A stretch of DNA of 64,000 nt from Streptomyces caniferus (GCF_009811555.1 NZ_BLIN01000007.1:186001-250000); one strand, 5' to 3'; positions 54,682 through 63,390 are shown, numbered from the stretch's first letter. Notes: generated by a model from the sequence alone, not told the origin. Numbers and translations are program-made.

Positions 54682-55206
54682 CTAGCGCCGCGTCATGCGG
54701 TGGCGGCGGACCGCATCGGTGTTGGCGCAGCGCGCGCAGCAGTAGGCGCGGCGACCGTTGCGGCTGGTGTCGACGAAGGCGGTCCGGCAGGAGTCCAGCG
54801 CGCAGACGCCCAGCCGTTCCCCCTCGGCCTCCATGGTGAAGATGGCCAGAGCTCCCGCGGTCACGGCCTTCACGCGGCTTTGGACGTCCTGGGCGTCCGG
54901 TGCGAAGTGCAGATGCGGCCGCAAGTCGTCGTGCGTGGTCAGGTACACGCTTCCCGCGCCGTCCGCGAGCAGAGCGTTGATCCTCTCGCACCGTTCGCCC
55001 TGCGAGGCAGCCTCGAAAACGGGCCGCAAAAGCCGCGACCACGCCCTGATCTCCTCACCGGCCGAGCCGGTGACACGCGAACGCCGGATCGCATGCTCCT
55101 GCAAGGCCCGTTCCAGAGCCTCAGCCCCCCAGGAACCACTCGACTCAAGATTCACCAGCGACACAGCAAGGCGAACCCCGACCATGTTGTCATGCTCAAA
55201 CTTCAC
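54682..55206 (-). CDS. CGNR zinc-finger transcriptional regulator
   Basis: A 174-residue protein. The C-terminal part is the CGNR zinc finger: LGVCALDSCRTAFVDTSRNGRRAYCCARCANTDAVRRHR, with Cys pairs and the RNGRRAYC core. The N-terminal half is the usual ABATE ligand-type domain (NMVGVRLAVSLVNLE...). Such proteins are found beside transporters and enzymes that they probably control, and this one converges with the aminotransferase-exporter pair. The GTG at 55206 is the annotated choice; an ATG a few codons later is possible. Confidence 0.87.
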   Translation of the reverse strand: MKFEHDNMVGVRLAVSLVNLESSGSWGAEALERALQEHAIRRSRVTGSAGEEIRAWSRLLRPVFEAASQGERCERINALLADGAGSVYLTTHDDLRPHLHFAPDAQDVQSRVKAVTAGALAIFTMEAEGERLGVCALDSCRTAFVDTSRNGRRAYCCARCANTDAVRRHRMTRR

Positions 55207-55410
55207 TCAACCATTGCACCACAGGTCGGGCCCGGAGCGGTGGTCCAGCTGCCCAGGGCACCAGGCGGCCCGACCGAGGCCGTCCCACCCACTTGACGCG
55301 TTGGTGGCGCAAGCCATAGGAGTCCCGTCTCGGGATTCGAGGCGCCGTCCACCGTGTGACCGCTGAGGTGTCGTGCGCCACCTCTCTGTGCAATCCATAG
55401 AGGGAAGTTG

Positions 55411-55665
55411 GGACACGCCAAGGGCACGCCCGCACCGGAAGGTCTATACAACAAACAAGGCCCAGGTCACCGACCGGGGCCTCAACCATGGAGCGGGTGA
55501 CGGGAATCGAGCCCGCGCTCTGAGCTTGGGAATCACGGGTTTGCCGAGCGGTTAACCGGGCTCTGACCTGCTGCGATGGGGCTTTGAACGGCTCGTCTGG
55601 TGGCCCCGTCGCGTACCCGAATTCCCCGTGGCTTACGGGGCCTTCGGGCACGCAACGGGCACGGC
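55411..55665 (-). repeat. tRNA-Gly(CCC) attachment-type module C
   Basis: A 255-bp module like A and B: left repeats GGACACGCCAA and GGGCACGCCCG (55411-55432), hairpin at about 55458-55480, tRNA-Gly(CCC) 3' half at 55490-55532 with one substitution in the T loop (T54 to C on the tRNA strand), and right repeats TCGGGCACGCA and ACGGGCACGGC (55644-55665). Confidence 0.85.
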
Positions 55666-55876
55666 AGCCCCTCGTTGCGAACTACAGGCGGGCCGACCGG
55701 TGAGGTCTGCTGGCGTGGTCAGCAGGGGGCTAGAGGGGGATGGCGGACGCTAGCGGTTCTTGCGGTTGCGGTGCTTCACTGCTGTAACCGCAAGTGGCGC
55801 CGAACAGTCCTGCGAGGGTCACCGCAGACCGTAGGCGCTTGCCACCTGGGCTGCCGGAGCCCACACGATCACCAGA

Positions 55877-56017
55877 ATGCGCGAGGCTGCCGCCGACGAA
55901 TCGCACGGACGGGGCCTGTGCCTTGTCGATGCGCTGGCGGACTCGTGGAGCGCCGGCCCGAGCCGCTTCGGCGGAACAGTCGTCTCGTTCTCCGTCGATG
56001 AGGCTTGGAAGCCCTGA
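55877..56017 (+). pseudogene. C-terminal remnant of an RsbW-like ATPase
   Basis: The frame reads HGRGLCLVDALADSW and ends FSVDEAWKP, the closing G box and last strand of the GHKL regulatory ATPase family. The N box and first half are absent, so only about 45 residues remain next to module C. Confidence 0.6.
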
Positions 56018-56149
56018 TGGACCTCGGCAGATTTGTGGTGCCCGGAGCGAAGGCCTTGTAGGTGGGGATGGACACGCGGGTGCTGTACGCGTACGCCAGC
56101 CTGGTCTGTCAGGGCCTGGAGTTTGGGGAGTTGCACCGGCCGGTGGCGG

Positions 56150-56530
56150 TCAGGGCCGTTGTTCCCCGGGCCAGTCGAGCAGCAGGCGCTGGGCGCGGGG
56201 GAGGGAAGCGACCACGAGGTCGTAGGAGTCCTCGATCATGTCGAGGATGAGTTGGTCGGGGAGGGCGCCGGTGAGTGTGACGGTGTTCCAGTGGCGTTTG
56301 TTGAGGTGGTAGCCGGGCACCACCTCGGGGTGTGTCGCGCGCAGGCGCTCGGCCAGTTCGGGGTCGCACTTGAGGCTCACGGTGAGCGGCGCGTCCGTCA
56401 GGGTCGTCAGGGCGAAGATCTTTCCACCGACCTTGAAGGTCGATACGTCCGGGTGCCGGGGGAAGGGGAACTCCTCGACGGCCCCGTTGAAGTCCAGGCA
56501 GACGGCTCGAAGGGCATTCGCGTCGATCAT
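56150..56530 (-). CDS. MmcQ/YjbR-family protein
   Basis: A 126-residue MmcQ/YjbR (CyaY-like fold) protein: DFNGAVEEFPFPRHPDVSTFKVGGKIFALT, then SLKCDPELAERLRATHPEVVPGYHLNKRHWNTVTL, closing with DMIEDSYDLVVASLP. The conserved NKRHWNTV segment defines the family. Its function is unsettled; DNA-binding activity is shown for YjbR relatives. ATG 56530 is the natural start by family alignment, although no good ribosome binding site is seen. Confidence 0.88.
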   Translation of the reverse strand: MIDANALRAVCLDFNGAVEEFPFPRHPDVSTFKVGGKIFALTTLTDAPLTVSLKCDPELAERLRATHPEVVPGYHLNKRHWNTVTLTGALPDQLILDMIEDSYDLVVASLPRAQRLLLDWPGEQRP

Positions 56531-56571
56531 GCCGTCATTATGTCGGGCGGGTGGTGGTGGCTGACCGGGTG

Positions 56572-57108
56572 TCATGTGCGGGGGCCGGGATCCCGTCTCA
56601 TGCACACGCGCGGCCAGTGGTCGAGTCCCAGCGTCGCCTCGTGGGCGCGGATCTCGCGCAGGCCCGGGGTGAGTTCGGCATCGGTGAGGGTCCGGAATCC
56701 GAGGCGGGTGTAGTACGGCGCGTTCCACGGCACCTCGGCGAAGGTGGTCAGGGTGAGCGGGGCCGAGCCGCCGTCCTGTTCCGCCCGGTCGATGAGTGCT
56801 TGGCCGATACGACGGTGGGCGTGCTGTGGGTGGACTGACACCTGCTCGATGTGGGTGCAGCCGTCGACCGGTTCCCAGAGCAGAAAGCCGAGTGGCGCTC
56901 CGGTCCCTTCGGCGGCCGCCGCCCCGCACGGTTCCTCGTACGCCGCCAGTGCTCGACCCGCGCGCTGGAACTCCGCCAGCTGCGCGAGGGAGGGGGGTTC
57001 GGCGTCCGCGATCGTCGCCATACCGAGCCCGCGGAATGCCGTACCGGCTGCGAGCTCGATGCTGCGCAGGGCGGGCAGCTCGGCGGGGGAGGGGGCATGG
57101 ATGAGCAC
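56572..57108 (-). CDS. GNAT-family N-acetyltransferase
   Basis: A 178-residue acetyltransferase. It has the acetyl-CoA pyrophosphate loop SVHPQHAHRRIGQALIDRAEQ (about residues 91-111), the substrate strand GFLLWEPVDGCTHIEQV before it, and NAPYYTRLGFRTLTDAE at the end of the fold. Substrate unknown. GTG start. It lies 41 bp upstream of the MmcQ gene on the same strand, and the two may be co-transcribed. Confidence 0.85.
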   Translation of the reverse strand: MLIHAPSPAELPALRSIELAAGTAFRGLGMATIADAEPPSLAQLAEFQRAGRALAAYEEPCGAAAAEGTGAPLGFLLWEPVDGCTHIEQVSVHPQHAHRRIGQALIDRAEQDGGSAPLTLTTFAEVPWNAPYYTRLGFRTLTDAELTPGLREIRAHEATLGLDHWPRVCMRRDPGPRT

Positions 57109-57174
57109 GGGGTCAGTGTCGCCGGTCCGGGCGGGCGAGGCGAGCGGATTTCCACGGACGGCTCGCCCTCGGCC

Positions 57175-57918
57175 TCACCGCCCCGCCGCCCCGTACTTGA
57201 TCAGTTCGTCGGCCGGATCGTTGACCGGCTGGGGGGTGCCCGTGAGGTCCATGACGAACAGCGGGATGTGCAGTTCGTCGGCGCGGGAGCGGGCGTCGCG
57301 GGCGTAGCCGGCGAGGGAGAAGAAGACCGCTATGGCCGAGTCGTTGAGGCCGTTGAGCCAGACGCATTCGATCTCGCGCAGTGGGGTGGCGCGGGTGGTC
57401 GGGTCGACCTGGGCGACCACGCCCGTACCGCGGAGGTCCACGCCGGAGGCGGTGCGCTCCTGGGTCCGGGCGACATCGGCGTAGCCCAGCCACTTCAGGT
57501 ACTGCTCGGCGGCGGTGACGCAGTCGCGGGCCGTACGGATCGTGACCGGACGGAACGCGGGCCGCAGGACGGCGCGCGGAGTCTCGGCGGCGGGGGCCGG
57601 GGCGGGTTTGGGCGCGGCTGGGCCGAACGAGGGGAAATTCGGGGGCGGTTGGGTGGGCGCGGGAGCGACGGGGACCCGTACGACCGTGCCGCAGGCACAG
57701 CCGGACTCCGGGGCCGGCCACTCGTCCTGCCGTCCGCAGACCTCGCAGCGCACCTCCACCCAGGACGCCTGCCAGGTGCGGTGGTGTATCTCGACGGGCA
57801 CCCCGCCGCGCAGCACGGGCAGGGTCAGCGGGGCACCGCACGCGCACGGGAAGGTGGGCGGGGTGAAGGCGTTCTCACGGCGGCACGTGGGGCACCGCAC
57901 CGGCACGCTGTCGGCCAT
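57175..57918 (-). CDS. zinc-ribbon protein with Mrr-like nuclease fold
   Basis: A 247-residue protein. Two zinc-ribbon-like units occupy the first 90 residues (VRCPTCRRENAF...CACG and VRCEVCGRQDEW...CACG). After a Pro/Ala linker the C-terminal half reads as an Mrr-type PD-(D/E)XK domain: AAEQYLKWLGYADVARTQERTASGVDLRGTGVVAQVDPTTR, with the Asp of GVDL. The usual Q/E-x-K motif appears as QVD, so the catalytic Lys is missing and cleavage is doubtful. ATG 57918 begins the first ribbon. Confidence 0.7.
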   Translation of the reverse strand: MADSVPVRCPTCRRENAFTPPTFPCACGAPLTLPVLRGGVPVEIHHRTWQASWVEVRCEVCGRQDEWPAPESGCACGTVVRVPVAPAPTQPPPNFPSFGPAAPKPAPAPAAETPRAVLRPAFRPVTIRTARDCVTAAEQYLKWLGYADVARTQERTASGVDLRGTGVVAQVDPTTRATPLREIECVWLNGLNDSAIAVFFSLAGYARDARSRADELHIPLFVMDLTGTPQPVNDPADELIKYGAAGR

Positions 57919-58336
57919 GGTCGGCTCCTGGCGGATCGGGCGGCAGACAGGTCGGATCTGCCGCTGCCCCCATGGTCTCTCCAAAAGCGGGCGCAGGGGG
58001 GTGATTTGCGAGGAGAGCCGCAGGTGAGGAAGAGCCTCGGGGGAGCCACGGCGCACGGGGGGAGCGCATCGCGGCGCACGGGGCCGTCGGGCAGGTGCCG
58101 CGCACGCACCGGTCCCGGAATCCGTGACCGTACGGATTCCGGGACCGCTGTGGTTCCCGTCCGACAGCGCGAGAATCGGGCGCGACAGGACATCGCGCCG
58201 CCGGACGGAGTCTGTGGGGTGGTGGAGCGAGGGGAGCAGGCAAGCTCCGCGGTGGGGGAGAGGCCCGCCCTGTCTGTCGGACGGGCACGGCCACCGCACT
58301 GGTTCTCCCGGTGTACCGCGGAGCTCGCACCGCCTC

Positions 58337-58380
58337 TCCGTACCGGCCGACCACCCCTCAAACGGGCCGGCCGGTACGGA
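58337..58380. terminator. hairpin downstream of the catalase gene
   Basis: TCCGTACCGGCC and its complement GGCCGGTACGGA form a 12-bp stem with a 20-base loop, about 25 bp past the catalase stop. No T tract. Confidence 0.7.
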
Positions 58381-58403
58381 TGCGCAAGGGTGCCGACCTC
58401 CCG

Positions 58404-59876
58404 TCAGTCCTCGCGCAGCTCTCGGACCCTGGCCTCGACGCGCGCGCCGTAGTCCGGGTCGGCGGCGTGGAAGTGAGCGAGGTTCTTCTCGATCACGTCG
58501 TCCCGGCCGACCTGGGAGAGGCCGCCGGCGATGTTGTTCACCAGACGGGTCTTCTCGTCCTTCGACATCAGGCGGTAGAGCTCACCGGCCTGGAAGAAGT
58601 CGTCGTCCTTGGTGTGCGCCGGGGCCGCGTGGGCGCCGGTGTGGCCGGAGACGGCGAGCGGGGCGGAGAGCGCCTCGTCGGTCTGCGCCGGGCCGCCGTA
58701 GGAGTTCGGCTCGTAGTTCTTGGCGTGCCGGTCGTAGCGGTTGGTGGCCATCAGGCCGTCCCGGCCGTAGTTGTGGGCCTCGGTCGCCTTGGGGGCGTTC
58801 ACCGGCAGCTGGGTGTGGTTGACGCCCAGGCGGTAACGGTGCGCGTCGGCGTAGGCGAACAGCCGGCCCTGGAGCATCTTGTCCGGGGACGGGCCGATGC
58901 CGGGCACGAAGTTGTTCGGGGAGAAGGCCGACTGCTCGACCTCGGCGAAGACGTTGTCGGGGTTGCGGTCCAGGACCAGGCGGCCCACCCGCTGCAGCGG
59001 GTAGTCGCTGTGCGGCCACACCTTGGTCAGGTCGAACGGGTTGAAGCGGTAGTCGGCCGCCTCGGCCGCCGGCATGATCTGCACGTACAGCGTCCAGGAG
59101 GGGTAGACGCCCCGCTCGATGGACTGGAGCAGATCGGTCTGGTGGCTGTTGGGGTCCGTGCCGGACAGCTCGGCGCCCTGCTCGGCGTCCAGGCAGCGGA
59201 TGCCCTGGTTCGTCTTGAAGTGGTACTTGACGAAGAAGGCCTCGCCCTCGGCGTTCGTCCACTGGTAGGTGTGCGAGCCGTAGCCGTTCATGTGGCGGTA
59301 GGAGGCCGGGATGCCGCGGTCGCCCATGAGCCAGGTGATCTGGTGCGTCGCCTCGGGGGAGTGCGCCCAGAAGTCCCAGACGTTGTCCGGCTCCTGCTTG
59401 CCCGTGAAGGGGTCGCGCTTCTGGGAGTGGATGAAGTCGGGGAACTTGATCGGGTCCTTGATGAAGAACACCGGGGTGTTGTTGCCGACGAGGTCGTAAT
59501 TGCCCTCCGCCGTGTAGAACTTCAGGGCGAAGCCACGCGGGTCACGGGCCGCGTCCGGGCCGCCGAGGCTGTCGGCGACGGTCGAGAAGCGGATGAACGT
59601 CTCGGTGCGCTTGCCGATGGTGTTGAGGAAGTCCGCGCGGGTGAAGCCCGAGACGTCGTCGGTCACCTCGAAGTAGCCGTATGCGCCGGAGCCACGGGCA
59701 TGCACGACGCGCTCCGGGATGCGCTCGCGGTTGAAGCGCGCGAGCTTCTCCAGCAGGTGCTGGTCCTGGAGGATGATCGGGCCGCCGACGCCGGCGGTGG
59801 CGGAGTTCTGGTTGTCGGCGACGGGGGCGCCAGCCTCCGTAGTGAGAAAGCGCGCCGTCAGCGTGGGCTTCGACAT
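58404..59876 (-). CDS. katA: monofunctional clade 3-type heme catalase
   Basis: A 490-residue catalase. The distal His is His59 in [15 protein letters not shown], the distal Asn lies in [10 protein letters not shown], and the proximal Tyr is in [14 protein letters not shown]. Length and the short N terminus fit small-subunit NADPH-binding catalases of Streptomyces. It breaks down hydrogen peroxide in the cytoplasm. The ATG at 59876 has GGAAGGT four bases upstream. A 15-bp palindrome 75 bp before the start is a candidate CatR/Fur-family operator. A peroxide-producing oxidase such as the upstream purine genes gives one possible reason for its position. Confidence 0.95.
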   Translation of the reverse strand: MSKPTLTARFLTTEAGAPVADNQNSATAGVGGPIILQDQHLLEKLARFNRERIPERVVHARGSGAYGYFEVTDDVSGFTRADFLNTIGKRTETFIRFSTVADSLGGPDAARDPRGFALKFYTAEGNYDLVGNNTPVFFIKDPIKFPDFIHSQKRDPFTGKQEPDNVWDFWAHSPEATHQITWLMGDRGIPASYRHMNGYGSHTYQWTNAEGEAFFVKYHFKTNQGIRCLDAEQGAELSGTDPNSHQTDLLQSIERGVYPSWTLYVQIMPAAEAADYRFNPFDLTKVWPHSDYPLQRVGRLVLDRNPDNVFAEVEQSAFSPNNFVPGIGPSPDKMLQGRLFAYADAHRYRLGVNHTQLPVNAPKATEAHNYGRDGLMATNRYDRHAKNYEPNSYGGPAQTDEALSAPLAVSGHTGAHAAPAHTKDDDFFQAGELYRLMSKDEKTRLVNNIAGGLSQVGRDDVIEKNLAHFHAADPDYGARVEARVRELRED

Positions 59877-59948
59877 GGTGACCTTCCGTACGAGAGCGCG
59901 GAAGTTGGCTTCCGCATGTCGGAGCGTAAGAAGCACTCCGACCAAACG

Positions 59949-59963
59949 TCAACAGTTTGTTGA
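59949..59963. promoter_or_regulatory. 15-bp palindrome upstream of katA
   Basis: TCAACA-GTT-TGTTGA is a perfect inverted repeat about 75 bases before the catalase start, in the promoter zone. AT-rich inverted repeats in this place are typical operators of the Fur-family peroxide regulators (CatR/FurA type). Confidence 0.55.
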
Positions 59964-60106
59964 AACAAAGCGGGGTGGTATCCGCGGTTCCGGACGGCGG
60001 CCACGCCTGGGCGCGACAGGACAAGTGTCGGCGCAGCCGCCGCCCGGAAGTCTGGGGGACCGGTGCTCGGCGCTAGGTCCCGTGGGTGGTGGGTACGGGC
60101 ACGGGG

Positions 60107-61429
60107 TCAGGTCCCGTGGGTGAACTCGGGCACGGGCCGGGGCCCGTGGGTGTCCCGGCGAACGGGACCGGTGGCCGCGCCGTCGGACACCCGCCCCGCC
60201 CACTCGGTCCGGACCTCCACGAGGACCGGCCGCCGGGTGGAGACGGCTTCCTTCCGGGCCCACTCGACCGCCGAGCGGAGTTCCGCCGGTTCGACGACGT
60301 CCCGGCCCGCGCAGCCGTACGCCTCCACGAGCTTCACGTGGTCCGGCAGGTGCTCGTCGAGGTGCCCGTCGTCGGGGTGGTGGCCCTGGTGTCCGCTGGG
60401 GTGGCCGGGCGGGAGCAGGAGCAGTACGAAGGGCACCTCGTGGCGGACCGCGGACGCCAACTCCTCGGCCAGGAGCGGGAATCCCCGGCTGCCGACGGCC
60501 ACGACGACCTCCGCCTCCCGCTCGCCCCGGGCGTCCAGGGCCGTGCGGATGCCGATCGCGGCCGGTACCTCCCAGCCGGGTGGCCCGTGGTGGCAGTGGA
60601 ACCGGTCGCGGCGCCCCTCCCGTACCGCGGCGGTGGCACAGGTGCCCGGCGCGCCGCCGACGAGGTGGGTCCCCGGCGCCGCGTCCGTCCCGAAGATCTC
60701 GGTGATCTCCGCCAGGGGCCACGGAGCCGGGACGCACGCACCGTCGAGGCCGGCAGGGCCGGCCCTGCCCGCCGGGGCGTGCGGTGGCACCGCACGTCCG
60801 CGCTCCGGCCCGGCCGATGCCGGCCGGAAGGCGAAGCCGGGGCCGCGCCCGCTCCCGTCCGCGGGCTCCGTCGCGGCCAGGTCGGCCGGGACGTCGAGCA
60901 GGACCGGACCGGGGCGGCCCTCCCGCGCGATGTGGAAGGCCTCGCGAAAGGCCCCCGGTATACGCGCCGGATCCTCGATCCGCTCGGCGCGCTTGGTGAC
61001 CGGACCGGCCAGCCGCACGAGGTCCGGCGGCCGGAAGGTGTCCGGGCGCAGCGGGCCGGTGGTCCGGCGCGGACCGGCCGGCTCCCGGCCGATGATGCAC
61101 ACCAGCGGGACCGCGTCCTGCTGCGCCGCGTACAGCCCGGTGAGCAGGCGCGCCGCCCCCGGGCCCGCGGGCGCCGCGACGACGCCGGGCTTCCCGCTCG
61201 TACGGGCCCAGCCGTGCGCCATGTGCGTGGCGCCCTCTTCGTGGCGCGCCGACAGCCGCTCGATGCCGCGGGCCTCCGCCATCGCCGTGCAGAGGGGGAG
61301 GAGGGCGGCGCCCGGGCAGCCGAAGACGACCTCGACGCCCTCGTCCTTCATGACCCGGACGGCCGCCGTCCCCCATTGCCCCCGCGGCACGGGAGGCACC
61401 CCGACGGCGGGAATCCGCTGCGCCGCCAT
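60107..61429 (-). CDS. degenerate glyoxylate carboligase-like protein, ThDP motif lost
   Basis: A 440-residue protein at the gcl position of a gcl-glxR-hyi cluster. The N-terminal PYR domain is recognisable (GVEVVFGCPGAALLPL, RHEEGATHMAHGW, RPGPVLLDVPADLA). The central Rossmann-like domain of about 130 residues is gone, replaced by a Pro/Ala/Arg-rich linker. In the C-terminal domain the ThDP motif GDG...NN reads GSR (313-315) and PP (340-341). Normal Gcl is about 590 residues. It cannot bind ThDP-Mg in the normal way. The frame is intact, so it is either a young pseudogene or a protein with a new role. Confidence 0.75.
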   Translation of the reverse strand: MAAQRIPAVGVPPVPRGQWGTAAVRVMKDEGVEVVFGCPGAALLPLCTAMAEARGIERLSARHEEGATHMAHGWARTSGKPGVVAAPAGPGAARLLTGLYAAQQDAVPLVCIIGREPAGPRRTTGPLRPDTFRPPDLVRLAGPVTKRAERIEDPARIPGAFREAFHIAREGRPGPVLLDVPADLAATEPADGSGRGPGFAFRPASAGPERGRAVPPHAPAGRAGPAGLDGACVPAPWPLAEITEIFGTDAAPGTHLVGGAPGTCATAAVREGRRDRFHCHHGPPGWEVPAAIGIRTALDARGEREAEVVVAVGSRGFPLLAEELASAVRHEVPFVLLLLPPGHPSGHQGHHPDDGHLDEHLPDHVKLVEAYGCAGRDVVEPAELRSAVEWARKEAVSTRRPVLVEVRTEWAGRVSDGAATGPVRRDTHGPRPVPEFTHGT

Positions 61430-61433
61430 GGAC

Positions 61434-62330
61434 TCAGTTTCCGGTGGGGTGTCCGGAGAGGCGTTCGACGCCGCGCAGGAGGGCGGAGTGGTCGAGGCCG
61501 CCGTCGCCTTGGGCGCGCAGGGAGGCGACGAGGCCGGCGACGACGGTGCCGACGGGGAGGGCGGCGCCGACGGTGCGGGCGGCGTCGGTGACGATGCCCA
61601 TGTCCTTGTGGTGGAGGTCGATGCGGAAGCCGGGGCGGAAGTCGCGGGTTGTGAAGTTGTCCTTCTTGCGGGCCAGGACGGTGGAGCCGGCGAGGCCGCC
61701 GGCGAGGACGTCGAGGGCGGCGGTGAGGTCGACGCCGGACTTCTCCAGGAAGACGACGGCTTCGGCGCAGGCCTGGATGTTGACGGCGACGATGAGCTGG
61801 TTGGCGGCCTTGACGGTCTGGCCGCTGCCGTGGGGGCCGCAGCGCACGATGGTCTTGCCGAGGGTTTCGAGGAGGGGGCGGGCGGCGTCGAAGTCGGCCT
61901 GGTCGCCGCCGACCATGATGGACAGGACGGCTTCGAGGGCGCCGGCTTCGCCGCCGGAGACGGGGGCGTCCAGGACGCGGATGCTCTTGGCGGCGGCGGC
62001 CTGTGCGAGGTCGATGGAGGTCTGGGGGGTGATCGAGGACATGTCGATCAGCAGGGTGTGGGGGCGGGCGTTTTCGAGGATGCCGTCGGGGCCGTAGGCG
62101 ATGGCCTCGACCTGGGGGGAGGCGGGGACCATGGTGATGACGATGTCGGCGTCGGCGACGGCCTCGGCGATCGATCCGGCCGCGGTGCCGCCGGCCGCCG
62201 CGAGGCGCTCGAGCTTGTCGGCCTCCAGGGTGAAGCCGGTGACCGGGTAGCCGGCCTTGATCAGGTTCTCGGCCATGGGCGAGCCCATGATGCCGAGACC
62301 GATCCATGCGATCTTGGGCAGGTTGCTCAT
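61434..62330 (-). CDS. glxR: 2-hydroxy-3-oxopropionate (tartronate semialdehyde) reductase
   Basis: A 298-residue beta-hydroxyacid dehydrogenase. The NAD(P) motif is IAWIGLGIMGSPMAENL, the substrate loop DAPVSGGEAGA (about residues 119-129), and the catalytic Lys lies in GSGQTVKAANQLIVAV (about 171). It reduces tartronate semialdehyde, the Gcl product, to glycerate. It lies between hyi and the gcl-like gene on one strand, 4 bp from the latter. Confidence 0.94.
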   Translation of the reverse strand: MSNLPKIAWIGLGIMGSPMAENLIKAGYPVTGFTLEADKLERLAAAGGTAAGSIAEAVADADIVITMVPASPQVEAIAYGPDGILENARPHTLLIDMSSITPQTSIDLAQAAAAKSIRVLDAPVSGGEAGALEAVLSIMVGGDQADFDAARPLLETLGKTIVRCGPHGSGQTVKAANQLIVAVNIQACAEAVVFLEKSGVDLTAALDVLAGGLAGSTVLARKKDNFTTRDFRPGFRIDLHHKDMGIVTDAARTVGAALPVGTVVAGLVASLRAQGDGGLDHSALLRGVERLSGHPTGN

Positions 62331-62411
62331 GCGGGTGCCTTTCTCAAATGCTGTGCTGCGTCAGGAGCGGACGCGCTGTGCCGCGTCGGGGGCGGGCCGG
62401 GCCGTGCCGGG

Positions 62412-63254
62412 TCAGGGGCGGGCGGCGCGCAGGGGGGCCGGGAGCCACTCGAAGGCGCCGGCGCTCGGCCCGTCGCCGGGCTTGTACTCCAGGCCGGTCC
62501 AGCCGTCATAACCGGCCTTCTGCAGCCGGGCCAGCAGCGCGGCGAGGTCGAGCGAACCGGTGCCGGGGGCGCCGCGGCCGGGACTGTCGGCGATCTGCAC
62601 ATGCCCGGTCTTGGGCGTGTAGCGGTCGATGACCTCCTCGAGGTCCTCGCCGTTCATCGCCAGGTGGTAGAGGTCCATCAGGAAGCGGGCGTTGTCCAGG
62701 CCGGTGGCCGCGTTCACCGCGTCGACGACCTCGATGGCCTTCGGCGCGCTGACGATGGGGCAGTGGGGCGACTCGGGCGCGTTGAGCGCCTCGATCAGCA
62801 GCGTCCCGCCCACCTCCGCCACCGCCCGCGCAGCGAAGGCCAGGTTCTCCAGCGCCAGCGCATCCTGCTCGGCGGCCGGCACGCCCTCGACGCGGTTGCC
62901 GTAGAGGGCGTTGAAGGACGTGCAGCCCAGCGAGCGGCCGAACTCCACCGCCACCGGCACATTCGCCCGGAACCGCTCCGACTCCTCACCCGGCACCGAC
63001 AACGCCCCCCGGTCCGGCCCCGGCAACCGCCCCGCATAGAAGTTCAGGCCCACCAGCCGCGTCCCGGCATCGTCCAGCGCCGCACGCAGCGCCGCCAGCT
63101 CCCCCCGCTCCACAACCGGGGCATCCACCCACGGCCACCACAGCTCCACCGCCGTGAAACCCGCCGCCCGCGCGGCCGCCGGCCGCTCCAGCAACGGAAG
63201 CTCGGTGAACAGGATCGACAGATTGACGTTGAAGCGCGTGTCCGTGAAACCCAT
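62412..63254 (-). CDS. hyi: hydroxypyruvate isomerase
   Basis: A 280-residue TIM-barrel isomerase of the Hyi/xylose-isomerase-like family: RFNVNLSILFTELPLLERPAAARAAGF at the start, catalytic glutamates in LLIEALN (about residue 140) and TGLEYKP (about 260), with metal ligands in between (MDLYHLAMN). It interconverts hydroxypyruvate and tartronate semialdehyde. First gene of the glyoxylate operon; ATG 63254 has GGAAGGGG upstream, and the longer frame is rejected. Confidence 0.93.
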   Translation of the reverse strand: MGFTDTRFNVNLSILFTELPLLERPAAARAAGFTAVELWWPWVDAPVVERGELAALRAALDDAGTRLVGLNFYAGRLPGPDRGALSVPGEESERFRANVPVAVEFGRSLGCTSFNALYGNRVEGVPAAEQDALALENLAFAARAVAEVGGTLLIEALNAPESPHCPIVSAPKAIEVVDAVNAATGLDNARFLMDLYHLAMNGEDLEEVIDRYTPKTGHVQIADSPGRGAPGTGSLDLAALLARLQKAGYDGWTGLEYKPGDGPSAGAFEWLPAPLRAARP

Positions 63255-63283
63255 CAGGCCCGGCGCCCCTTCCGGATAGTGGA

Positions 63284-63309
63284 ACTGTTTTTCTGCTTGT
63301 TGGAACAGT
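63284..63309. promoter_or_regulatory. inverted repeat upstream of the hyi operon
   Basis: ACTGTT and AACAGT are separated by 14 bases (63284-63289 and 63304-63309), inside an unusually T-rich stretch about 30-55 bases before the hyi start. It fits an operator for an IclR/AllR-type regulator but was not matched to a known site. Confidence 0.4.
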
Positions 63310-63390
63310 GCCTGCCGGGCTCGGAGGCTGTCAAGGGGGCCCCGGGGCAATTTCTGGTGGCCGGGCCGAACCGCGCGTAGGTTGAGCGGC

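Larger units (their letters stand above)
51181..55489. mobile_element. cargo segment 2 between att-like modules B and C
   Basis: About 4.3 kb between the tRNA cores of B and C, with a DUF4328 protein, an aminotransferase/AEC exporter pair and a CGNR regulator. No integrase or replication gene is present, as in segment 1. Confidence 0.5.
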
